Shown here in pieces: positions 12,490-32,215 of a stretch of DNA of 64,000 nt. This DNA is from Larimichthys crocea (Eukaryota > Chordata > Actinopteri > Sciaenidae). Both the position numbers and the translations under genes were made by a program. The notes beneath the pieces were generated by a model. That model made no database searches, was not told the DNA's origin, and saw nothing but the letters and a program-made list of their open reading frames with translations. Location of the stretch: assembly GCF_000972845.2 (NCBI RefSeq), contig NC_040021.1, forward strand, positions 8,351,291 to 8,415,290, written 5' to 3'. Numbering within the stretch: position 1 is the stretch's first letter; every line of letters begins with the position of its first letter.

Positions 12490-13200
12490 AGTAGTAGTTG
12501 GAAGAAATACTCAGATACTTACGTAAAAGTACCAACAAAACATTGGAAATATATTCCATCACCAGTAAACAAGTCCTGCGTTTAAAATACTACTTTAGTG
12601 AAATATTATTAGGTAAAGTAGTACTTGTTTTGCAGAAACCTTTCATGAGTGAATGATAAATAACATTATTAATACTGAAGTTGAAGCTTCTTTACATACA
12701 GTGTGAGGGGTCAGGGCCCCTCACAGAGGGTCACAAGATAAATCTGGAGGGGTCACGAGATGATTAATGAGGTAAGAAAGAAGAAAATACACAGTTCTGC
12801 TTCAAACATTTGGATTCATTTTTCAGACTTTTTCTCTAATTTCTCTAAAGTTTTTCACCTCGTTGGGCCTCAAACACTCATCTGAATGAAACAATGTGAA
12901 CAGTTTACAGAGAGAATGTCTCCTTTTTTTTTTTTGGAGGGTGCTAACAACTCACCACATGTGAAACATGACAGAGGGGCCCCCCAACTACACACGGCTT
13001 ATTCGTAAAAAGGTCATAAGCCAGAAAGGTTTGAAACCACATGTTTAATCTTAAACACTTTATTGTATTTTATAAATACGACAAGATTTTTTTTATGTTA
13101 GTAGCTGTCAATAAAATGTAGTGGAGCAGAAGGTAAAACGCTTCACTCACTGAACTGAAATGCAGTATTTTAGTACATTTACTTTTACTTTTTAATCAAT
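12490..13200. mobile_element. Composite teleost repeat cluster (old transposon copies)
   Basis: The left end has GTTGGAAGAAATACTCAGAT, ACTTACGTAAAAGTACCAAC and AAGTCCTGCGTTTAAAATAC, which match a fish repeat dominated by 'taagtaaaagtacc' words. The right end (13095-13190) has AAAATGTAGTGGAGCAGAAG and ATTTTAGTACATTTACTTTT from the other end of the same element type. Nested between them, 12705-13040 matches a second familiar fish repeat (GGGTCACAAGATAAATCTGG ... CTACACACGGCTTATTCGTA). This suggests one element inserted inside another. No coding capacity remains. Confidence 0.65.
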
Positions 13201-13408
13201 GAACACAGCAGCTGACATGTTTGCATCTATAGTCTCAGTTCATGCTGTGATGCATTTCTGAATTAGCAAAAGCATCATTTGGGAAATGACACTCATCAAG
13301 AAAAATGTTTAAATAAGGAGGAATCACATCAAAGTTTATTAAAAGTTACGTACAATCTGGTGAATTTCAGACGGATAGAGGTTTTTAGAGATTATCCAAG
13401 GCTTCACA

Positions 13409-13567
13409 CTTAAAGGTCTAGTGTTTAGGATTTAGTTGCATCTAGTGATGTAAGGCATCATTTATAGATAAGAAAAGTAAAAAGATTCTTATTTTCTGGT
13501 GATTATAGATGCATGAAATCATAGTCATGAATATTATTTTCTATACCTTACACACTGAACCTTAAAG
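13409..13567 (+). mobile_element. Small inverted-repeat transposon (MITE-like), family A
   Basis: The left end AAAGGTCTAGTGTTTAGGAT and the reverse complement of the right end (CTTTAAGGTTCAGTGTGTAA) are imperfect inverted repeats. The left part, with TTTAGTTGCATCTAGTGATG, is the head of the same family found in reverse at 31625-31846. Non-coding. Confidence 0.7.
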
Positions 13568-16099
13568 GATGGACTAAATTAAAATACCTCTAATGGTCTT
13601 CAGGTACTGTATCCTATAAACTTTTGTGTGCCTTTATTGTGAAAAATGTGAAAATTTTAAATTAAGTTTCCTCAGTTGAAAGCTCCAGAAGAAGCAAATA
13701 AGTAGTCTTTGAGTTTGGATTGTTTTTGTCAGCCTGCTTCCAAGGTCAAGAATGAACTGTCAGACTCAAGTATAAATGTTATTTGTGACAAAATGTGATA
13801 CAATAAAGTTCAATGTTGCTCTTATGCAACCTAAAAACAGTCTCTCCTAGAAAACCTTTAAACAAGTGACTGCTGCTTCAAACTACTCCGTGTTGACCAT
13901 CCATGAAACATTTGGATGAGTTTACTCTAAGTGTTAGGGAGGATGGCGGCGGGATAATTCCTAGTTTCACCCTTGCTTGCAATATGTAATTATGGCTGTC
14001 TCATGAAAATATGGATACAACTTAGCCCCAAACGCGGCACGGTGTTGCATGCAGCGGACCATCCTGTGTTGCTGTACGAGTGATAGATGTGTACTGATGT
14101 GATCAATCCAGAGAGTTGGTGACTGGCAGCCTGGATGCCGAGGGAGCCGAGCCAATCAAGAGAGCTGTCAAAGAGGCTTTTCACTGGCCCAGCAGGAAGC
14201 TGGACAGCAGTGTCACCGATGGGGACTCGTCAGCCTGGCAGACATACAGGCGGGCAGAGCCAGGTGAGCGCCTTGGCGCTGGAAGAGGAGCCGGCATTCT
14301 GGTGGAGCAGTGGCTGGCACCAGGAGCAGGCTGGCCTCTCCAGTGGCAGAGAGGGAGATCACACACACACACACACACACATACACAACCACTCTGCCAC
14401 ACTCCTGCTGAGGAGCAAACGGAGGCTGGCAGGGAGGGCTGCTCCTGAAAAGCTGCCGTTGTCTGGAGATGGCTTTCATGTGAATGGGAGCCTTAATAGG
14501 CGTTGTGCGACGGCTCTCGCTGCACGCTGAGCACCGAGTGATCCTCTTCTGTTGGGTTTTAATTAATAAGCAATGTTTGAAGGCCACAATGCACTTGGAG
14601 GGACAACACAGTGACTCCTTGGTGGCCCTTGATGCTGTTTGTTTTTGAGTCGTACTCAAACTCCCACTGAGTTGACCACATACGCTGTGAGGTGTTGACA
14701 TTTTTCCTAAACTATTTTCACTCATGAAAAAACAAAAACAGAAAAACAGAGTCTACCAGAGTGATGTGGCTTTCAGTTATCCTACTGAAAGTATGGAACG
14801 GTACGCATGTCAACACTACCTTTTCTCAAACTAACCGTAATTATGATGAAAACAAAGTCTGTCAGCTAAAAAAAAATGGGAGTAAAAATCATCAGATTCA
14901 CATGTAGAAAAATGTCAACGATCATTTAAATAAAGAACACACATAAAAATATAATCTTTAACTCAAACACGATCTTGTTTTGTCTTTAACGTGACTTTGT
15001 CTTCAACTTTATCCTCCTAAAAGTGACAGAAAGGAATAGTACCCTAAGGACAGCATGGAGCCAGTACTATGAGCAGCAAATGCTCACAACATATTCCCAG
15101 ACAGTGCTAAAAAAAAAAGAAAGACTCCAAACACTTGTACTGTGAGAATTTCAAAGTACAAATGACATGACCCGAAAGGACAGGCAACCTGCAGGCAATG
15201 GGCTGTGGGCAGTTCTTCTGTGGACTTGGGCTGCCATCTGGTGGATCACAGAGACATGAGCAACTGAGGTCCGTTCATAAAATGTAGCACCAAATATAAA
15301 AACCACATCGGACTTTCACGATATAATGGCAGTGCTTTGATTCCTGGAAGGTGTGATATAAAAGTTTTAGTTAAATCAAGTTTGTCCCGGCACAAAAAAA
15401 TTTGACCATACATTTTTTTATCTACATGGTTTCGCAAAACTTCAAATCATCCAAGAGTTAAATTTTGTAGTTTCAAGGTGAGATTGGAAGTCTTTCTATG
15501 ACTTTCAGTGTGAGGTTGAGTGGCCTGATAATAGTTTTTGGAAACATGTTGCACTGAACAACGTTGTCTGTGCACCAAAATATAGGGTCAAATTCTCGTG
15601 GTGTATCAGGAAAACCCGACTGATCAATAACAGCACGATGCAGCAAGGAAACACTTAAGTTATTAGGACAAAGGGTAGTAGGACATCTTACAGCAAAGAT
15701 CATTTTAATGGTCCCAAATATTCCGAACAACTAAGTGTACACTCATGTAAAAGGAAAAAAAAAAAAAGAGAAGATATGACAAAATTCATCACATCTAGAA
15801 TTCCACTCAATCTTTAATCAAGACGGGATTACAAATTCTCCAAAAAATCTGCAGTTTCAAAGGGCAAAAAGGGTAAAACTAGCTCACCTACTGAGGTCTT
15901 TAAAAACCTGTTCAAGTGTGACTGAAAACGTCCTGAACATTTAAAGGCAGGTCTTTTTTGTTGTCATTTACAAAAAACAGGAGAAAGATTGAGAGAGACA
16001 AATAGAGAACAAAAAGAAAAAATAATGAAGAAACTGCTGGCTTTTTTTGTTTCTCTTCAGAGAAAGAACGTCCACTGAGGAACGACGACACGGATGACA
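13568..16099. other. Intergenic; possible regulatory block at 13.9-14.3 kb and possible distal ppp4r3a 3' UTR
   Basis: Bases 13940-14260 are of high complexity and could be a conserved non-coding element. Beyond the CA run at 14360 the sequence has no gene. A tract from about 14.9 to 16.1 kb could be transcribed as the distal ppp4r3a 3' UTR, but no decisive polyadenylation signal was seen. Confidence 0.4.
14360..14380. repeat. (CA)10 microsatellite
   Basis: Pure CA run following GAGGGAGAT. Confidence 0.95.
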
Positions 16100-16791
16100 T
16101 CATCAAACGACAACAAAGACAGCTCTTTGCCACATGCTGCCTCCTGTCTGGTCCTATATACTAACTTAAAAAAAAAAAAAAAAAAAAAAAAGGAAAAGCA
16201 ACAAAGTGAGGGAAGAGAGAGAGCAGAGGGGAAAAGAAGTGGAACGAAACAAAGTGGAAAGGTGAATTCTGAGGAGGGGGGTGCGAGTGGTGGTTCTGGG
16301 TCTGAATTGGCCGACCCGTTTGGGCCGCTGTGATGTCCTTCCCTGAGTGGGGGGCGGGGGGGCAGTGGGTTATGGTCCGAGCCCGCGAGCTCTCGGGGGT
16401 TTCACTCTGCGTGTACATGTGTTTTTGTATGTGGTCTTTTCCTCCAGTTGCTATGTCACCAAACTCCAACCGGTCTCATACTGTCTGAGTCTGCCGACGG
16501 TCCGTTGGGAGCGTGGTGGTGTTTTTTTTTTTCCTCGCACAACTTTCACACGTCTGCTCCACAGACGGGTTTTTCTCACTCCTGGTTTCCTGATTGGCAC
16601 TTGTATGAAGTGGGCTAGTCTGAGGAGGCTTCGTATCCCGTTTCGCAGTCCGCTCCTCTTTGGGCCACCCGCTGACGGCGAGCGTTGGCGTTAATTCATT
16701 CAATTTGTTTACAAGTTTTGATCATTCCTTTGTAACGTCTATGCGCTGAAAACTGTCTGAGCAGAGGACAAGCTGAGACAGTGAAGCTTCT
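16100..16791 (-). other. ppp4r3a: Probable start of the ppp4r3a 3' UTR
   Basis: This sequence directly follows the ppp4r3a stop codon on the minus strand. It has no conserved reading frame and contains a T-rich run on the transcript strand (A24 on the plus strand at 16168-16191) and a GC-rich block at 16260-16690. I could not place the polyadenylation site: no clear AATAAA lies nearby on the minus strand, so the true 3' end may be further left, towards 14.9-15.8 kb. The 5' limit given here is arbitrary. Confidence 0.45.
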
Positions 16792-26841
<10,050 letters not shown>

Positions 26842-27740
26842 CCTGGCAGGTAGCTTGTAACCGGTTTAACCCACCTCCCTCCTTCTCCCGGTCCTTCTTG
26901 GCTTTTTTCTTTCTTCTTCTCAACTTCAATTCGTTTTTTTTTTAAACACCCGCTCACCAGGCTTGAAGGAGCTTCAAAGGAACTACAATAATTTTTTTTT
27001 TTAAAAAGGAGAGCTGCCTCAAAAACTTCGTCAGGGTCACAGGAAACAGCTTAATTTACAGCGTGGAGGGCATTTGACGTTAGCTGACTTAGTTAATCTA
27101 CAAAACAACGCCTGGCTGTCATTGTAAAGTCCTTAGCACACCAGCTAAGAGAGAGGAGTATTGTGAATAAGCCACCGCCGACACTATCCCCCCGGCTCCT
27201 TAAAACACTGTCCGTACAGTGTGTACGCTTGCGGGCAGCGTTAGCACAGCACACCTAAACGCGCTAACTGCCTACGCTCAACATATTCAACGTTAGGCAA
27301 CCGTTTGAAGAGAAACGACCGGAGTTGTCGTGCACCGAGGACATTATTTCACACTAGCGGACCGCAGACACCGTGTACACTCCGGAGCAATGTTTTTTTG
27401 TTGTTGTTATTTTTTTTTAAAAATGTGTCTTGGATAATAACGCCAGCTAGTTAGCGTTAGCTGCTAAATTTCGTCCCCAAGTGTTCCGCCATGTTCTGGC
27501 TCGGGGCCGCGGAGAGACCACTCTCTCCTTACTGGTATTCATGCATCCCCCCTCTGGAAAAAAATATGCAAACCAACCGAACTGTAGTCGTATAATTCCT
27601 CCCAAGGTTGCGCTTTACATTATAATGCTATTTGCCATTCATTCCCGACGTCTTGCTCGGATAACTGCTAACTGCCCCCCCCCCATGAGTACTCAGCCAT
27701 CTTGGGTCCCTTCAGAGTCAGTACGGGGTTTCCAGCACAG
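26842..27740 (-). promoter_or_regulatory. ppp4r3a: ppp4r3a 5' UTR and CpG-rich promoter with YY1-type sites
   Basis: The region upstream of the ppp4r3a ATG changes from pyrimidine-rich UTR to CpG-containing sequence. On the minus strand it carries GAACATGGCGG (near 27484-27494) and a second CAAGATGGC-type site (near 27698-27706). Both match the YY1 core AAnATGGC that often marks TATA-less housekeeping promoters, which would fit a broadly expressed phosphatase subunit. No TATA box stands out, and the transcription start cannot be fixed from sequence alone. Confidence 0.55.
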
Positions 27741-27773
27741 CAACAACAGGGCAGCCCGCCACATTTAAAGAGA

Positions 27774-27935
27774 CAGTAACAATAATAATACGTTTTATTT
27801 CTGTCACCCAAGGACACCTTACAATGGATAAAAGTAGACAGCAAATAACAGAAAAGAACCATAAAAGTATATTAAATTACAGCAAATAACAGAAAAGAAC
27901 CATAAAAGTATATTAAATTACAAAAATACAACATT
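27774..27935. repeat. Teleost interspersed repeat fragment containing a 41-bp tandem duplication
   Basis: The stretch beginning ACGTTTTATTTCTGTCACCC and continuing through AAGGACACCTTACAA resembles a common fish repeat head ('ttttatttatagagcrcctttcaaracacccaaggwcactttacaa'). Inside it, a 41-base unit starting GCAAATAACAGAAAAG at 27841 is repeated head-to-tail at 27882 with essentially no divergence, so this duplication looks recent. Confidence 0.6.
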
Positions 27936-28400
27936 AAAAAAACAGGTTAAAATAGGACAATGCAATTGAATCAGATGGAAAAGGCTATTTTAAAAGAGGA
28001 GGGACTTGAATTGTGAGAGTGAGTTGATGTTTCTTATGACGGAGGTGGTAAAGTGAGCTGTGGAGCAGAGCGACTGAAAGCTCTGGTGCTCCATGGTGGT
28101 GAGACAGGCAGGGTGGACAATCAGGTGAATGGAGGAGGGTGTGTATGGTGCTGCAGGTAGATGTTGGGTTTGCAGAGGGAGGGATGTACAAGGATGTACA
28201 GTAACACAAACAGAGCAGATTTTTTTTATTATTTCTAAAGAAGACCGACACAAATTATTTGAAATGAGCTCCAGCAACATCCAACATCATCCTGCTTGAT
28301 GTAACTTACCATCTGCATCCTTATCGACAGGTAACACAACCATGTGACACACACACACACACCTAGTTGTAAATTCCTCATATATGCAAGATTAGACACC
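27936..28400. other. Intergenic sequence between the erh 3' end and the ppp4r3a promoter
   Basis: No gene is supported. The stretch contains a short CA run at 28347-28362 and otherwise unremarkable AT-rich sequence. Short open frames on the minus strand show no recognisable domain. Confidence 0.6.
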
Positions 28401-28417
28401 AGTCAGAAAACAATAGT

Positions 28418-28976
28418 TTTATTTAAATCAAAGAAACAAGGACAGCTGAAATGAGGATTCTATGCAAATGTTTACAAAAACAGCATTTTACATTACAATG
28501 GTAGGCTATAATAATAAGAATAATAATAAGAATAATAATAATAAACAGATGAAATGTGGAAAATAAATCTTCTGGGTCAGTCTGCAGACATGTATTGTCG
28601 TTCACCTGCATTTAAAATCCACAGCATGTTCAAATCCAACTGCCCGGTAAAGGTATACAAAACAAGAACATCCACTTTTACAGAAGCTGAATCGCACTAC
28701 TTTAAAGAAAAAAAAAAAAAAAAAAGTTATCTAGCCTGGTGAGCGTTTCTCCAAGCAGGGATCCCTCTCCATCAATAAGTTAGTCCTTGCAGCCATTAGC
28801 CCCACTCCCATCATAGTGTAACTAATTAAAAACACGTATGCTGCCAAGCACGACTCCATTTCTACATAAAGCCCAAAAGTTATGACTTTACCGCATTTCT
28901 TCCCCTTCCTTTCCCCCCCAATGTGCAGTAAGCTCCTTCGAAATGTGTGTAGCAGGACAGCACTTCACCAGTGCTT
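28418..28976 (-). other. erh: Probable erh 3' UTR with polyadenylation signal
   Basis: Following the erh stop on the minus strand there are about 560 bases without a gene, ending at a canonical AATAAA (plus-strand TTTATT at 28418-28423). An ATT/AAT-rich run lies at 28508-28545 and an A18-like run near 28707-28725. The polyadenylation site is inferred from the hexamer only. Confidence 0.5.
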
Positions 28977-30698
28977 TTACTTTGCCGCTTGCTGAGCCTG
29001 ACGCCGCAGCAGGACATATATCTTCTCCTTGATCCAGTCTTTGTTGTATGGTTGGTATGTTTGAGTATCAGCTCTGTACCTGTGTAAAAAATTTAATTGT
29101 ATTTGTTTATTTTTTTACTTGATGAAAAACAATCAGTGTGAGGTTTGGTTTTCGTTCAAATTATACTTACACAAGACAGCTCAGATCTGCCAAGTCATCA
29201 ATAAAGTCAAACAACTGACTGATGTCGTAAGTGATGGAGGGACTGTTTGGGTTCATCCTCTTCAGATGCTCTTCGTACATTTTGCAAACACCTGGAAGAG
29301 AGGAGCAGGAGATGCTGAATGAAATGACAATAGTATAGATAACAATCAAATTAATTTAGAGTACAGTTGTCCCTCACTATAACATGGTTCACCTTTCGTG
29401 GACTCGCTGTTTCGCAGATTTTTTTAGTGTAATTTTGCATGCTTTTTTTTACAGCGTACTGTACAGTATGAACACGCATTGTGTTTGGCATCCTGATTGG
29501 CTAAGGGAGTACTGTACAAAATGCGAGAAATGTGAGAAAATGTTAATGCCTGTCTGAGAAAAGTGTATAAAAGTGTGTGATTAGAGGTTTTACAGCCTTA
29601 AAACATGTATAATAATTGTAAAAAAATAACTAATTACTCCGCGGATTTCGTTTATTGTGGGTTATTTTTAGAACGTATCCCCCGCGATAAACAAGGGACC
29701 ACTGTATATAGCAGTTTTCACAACATTATAGAACAAGGTTCCTTAGAGACTGTGAGGTGAATAACAAAACTACAGACTTCAATTTGAAAGGGAGAAATAA
29801 TAAAGTAAAGTAAATTATAAAACTTAATCCATAAATCGTGACAATTGAGCATAGAAATATAGAAGTTTATTAATGCCGGTGATTAATCCAGTGGCACTTT
29901 GTAGTTCATACTTACCTTCAATAACCAAGATATTACAAATACATGTAAAAAAAAAACATTTAAATAAATGATATATATTTATATAAGTCAATTCACCTAA
30001 ACTGTAAGTAGCCTTACATATTTTTTATTTAAGAGATAAATAAAATATTTAGTGAGCTTACTCTCCAAATGATAGGAAGTCATTACTACACTAAATTCAA
30101 TGACTTCTGTGGGGAATATTGTTGGTATAAATTACGATATATGTATGTTTCTAATAACAGAATATTGTTTTAGGCTAAGGTGAAGACAAAAAGCTGAAGA
30201 CTCACCTTCCATACATTCATTCACTGACTCATAGTCAGCATATGTGCGGCCCTCAGGTCTCTTGGTCGGTTGGACAAGCAAAATTGTGTGCGACTGTAAA
30301 ATGATTGATATTATTTTAATAACACAACAGTTCAAATCACAGCACATCACCTTTATTATTATTATTATTATTTCCTGTGATACATCTTTAATTCAAACTA
30401 GGAGCTGCTTATTAAGCAACAAATCACTGAACGTTAACGTGACGGTAACAGGTTAGATTATCACAAAATATCCCGCATACTTGATTCATATTTAGACCGA
30501 CTGATAGAAATTATATATTTAAGAGTTAATTTTAAAACGTGGTGTTTAATGAAACAGAGAAAAATAGTAAAATACATGTTTGACAGAGAAGTGCACGTTA
30601 GCTTGTTAGCTTAGCTCTGATGTTTAAACAGGAGCTAACAGGAGCTAAAGCTGCGTGTTTTTAACCTCTTAAAAAGTAAAACAAAACACTCTTACCAT
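28977..30698 (-). CDS. erh: Enhancer of rudimentary homolog (ERH), 4 coding exons
   Basis: Coding exons in order: 30696-30698 (the ATG alone), 30206-30293, 29171-29291 and 28977-29079; total 315 nt, 104 aa, exactly the vertebrate ERH length. The protein starts [20 protein letters not shown] and ends in [11 protein letters not shown]. It is almost identical to the vertebrate family, which is among the most conserved of small proteins. ERH forms a homodimer with a beta-sheet face packed by helices. It binds partners such as DGCR8 and CIZ1 and acts in the nucleus in microRNA processing, splicing and replication-linked roles. All junctions are GT-AG, and split codons rebuild Glu-Gly and Leu-Val correctly. 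Exon 1 contributes only the initiator methionine, so automated pipelines can miss it. Confidence 0.98.
29362..29706. mobile_element. Non-autonomous Tigger/pogo-like DNA transposon (MITE) in an erh intron
   Basis: A 345-base element between erh exons 2 and 3 has related inverted ends. The left end reads TACAGTTGTCCCTCACTATA, and the reverse complement of the right end reads TACAGTGGTCCCTTGTTTAT. Inside these, TTTCGTGGACTCGC on the left mirrors CCGCGGATTTCG on the right. The ends start and finish in TA, as expected for pogo/Tigger elements that target TA. There is no transposase frame, so it is a non-autonomous copy. The family call is by similarity of the termini to known Tigger-type ends. Confidence 0.7.
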
Positions 30699-30900
30699 GT
30701 TTGCGCTGACCACAGACTCTGTCTATGTAACGTGGATGCAAAGCCGTGAGGGAAAAACACGTTGTTTGTCGCTTTTCGATGCCCCGTGAGATGCAGCTGT
30801 TTGAGCAAGAGATCTTCAGGGGAAATGAAACATGTCTTCTTCCGGTTTGTAAAGTCAAGCGCCTTCAAAATAAGATGTTTGTTTGATTTCAAAATAAAAG
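30699..30900 (-). promoter_or_regulatory. erh: erh 5' UTR and promoter with an ETS-type site
   Basis: The region upstream of the erh ATG contains ACCGGAAG on the minus strand (plus-strand CTTCCGGT at 30838-30845), a strong ETS/GABP-type motif typical of housekeeping TATA-less promoters. The likely transcription start lies in the 130 bases between this motif and the start codon. Confidence 0.45.
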
Positions 30901-30989
30901 TCTGGCCTTTGAAATTACATCATTTTTTTATTTTTAATGTGCATAGAAACGTTTTGTCCGTGTTTTACACTACATATCTCATTCACCCA

Positions 30990-31380
30990 TTTCTATTTTA
31001 TTTCATTTATACCTTGCAGTTATTATTTATATCATGGTCACTTACTTTTGTAATATTATTTATATTATGGTCACTACTCTTGCAATAATATTATTATTTG
31101 TATCATGGTCATTTTACATTACAATACTCCTTTTATATATCATGCCATTTTTATCCTCAGTACCTGTCTGTTTTGAAGGTTGATTGTTTTTCGTGTTTAT
31201 TGTGTAGGTTATAGATATTTCTGTCTGTTTAATTTCTGTCTGTTTATTGTGAGTTTTTTTTCTGTTGTTGTTGCCTTTTTCTACTTTTTTCTAATTCTGT
31301 AGTTCATGCTACACTTTCCTCTGCTGCTGTAACAAGTAAATTTCCCTGTGGTGGGATGAATAAAGTATATCTAATCTAAT
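30990..31380 (+). mobile_element. 3' tail of a LINE-type retrotransposon
   Basis: An AT-rich stretch ends in GCTGCTGTAACAAGTAAATT, then TTCCCTGTGGTGGGATGAATAAAG and TATCTAATCTAAT. The sequence 'gtaacaartaaatttccc...gtgggattaataaag' followed by short tail repeats is the typical 3' end of L2/CR1-like LINEs in fish. No reverse-transcriptase frame is present, so this is a 5'-truncated copy. Left edge approximate. Confidence 0.6.
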
Positions 31381-31570
31381 ACACTGATGGCATTAGCTGC
31401 CATGCAAGGTGCCAACTGCTCATCAGTTTTAGGAGCTAACCATTTATACACATTCCCACACCGATGGCGAGGCCTTCGGGAGCAATTTAGGGTTCAGTAT
31501 CTTGACCAAGGACACTCGACATGCAGACTAGAGAAGCCAGGGATCAAACTGCCTCTACCTCCTTAGCTGG
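31381..31570. repeat. Teleost interspersed repeat ('ACACTGATGGCA...GGACACTCGACATG')
   Basis: The words ACACTGATGGCA, GCCATGCAAGGTGCCAACTG, GGGTTCAGTATCTTGACCAA and GGACACTCGACATG, in that order, match a repeat very common in fish genomes and transcripts. It abuts the LINE tail on its left. Class not assigned. Confidence 0.6.
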
Positions 31571-31624
31571 AATCATTTTGTTTTTAATACTTTAGAATGA
31601 GCCTTTCATAACTACATCAGGAGT

Positions 31625-31846
31625 GGGTCCTCTTTTGTTGAGTCCGTCATGTTAAACCACCATGTTTCTACAAACCCAGGACGGACAAATGGACTCTAGA
31701 TAAGACCGAGTTTCGTGAGTTTCAAGCCCACTGAAGTTTACCCTACATGCTTGGAACAGGAGGGTGAAGCGAGCGGTATTCAGTTAGTTGCAATCTTCAA
31801 CTTCGCCACTGGATGCCACTAAATCCTACACACTGTATCTTTAAAG
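31625..31846 (-). repeat. Teleost MITE-like repeat, family A (reverse orientation)
   Basis: The stretch runs from CACCATGTTTCTACAAACCC through GGTATTCAGTTAGTTGCAAT to GATGCCACTAAATCCTACAC and CTTTAAAG. It is the reverse orientation of a frequent fish repeat that begins 'aaaggtcyagtgtktaggatttagtkgcatctag'. A partial plus-strand member lies at 13409-13567. Confidence 0.65.
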
Positions 31847-32215
31847 TTGAATTTCCCAGTGTGGGATCAGCAAAGTCTATCTTATTTTATCTTTTGGAAA
31901 CACTTGCAAGAGCAGATGAAGACAAAAATAAACCACACCAACATTAATTTTTTTAGTCCCAATATCTAAGGCAAAATACATGGAGGAATATTCTGAGCAT
32001 TACAAACAAAATGCCAAAGATCAAAAGTAATACAAATAACAACCATAAGTTGGGATGGCTGTGAGGCTATCTAGATCATTTTTAATGTAATGTCTGATGT
32101 TTAAATGAAAGGTAGGTAAGTTCTGTCTCTGTGTATATGTAAATACTACATGTAAATATCATGTGATTAGCTCTCTGATTATCCCATGATTTGGAGCTAC
32201 TAGTGATGAGCATTG
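31847..32215. other. Intergenic: second LINE-tail-like scrap, then unique AT-rich DNA and the papln 3' flank
   Basis: At 31847-31894, GAATTTCCCAGTGTGGGATC followed by TCTTATTTTATC again resembles a fish LINE 3' end. The rest up to the papln stop has no gene; it presumably includes the papln 3' UTR, but no clear AATAAA was found on the minus strand. Confidence 0.5.
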
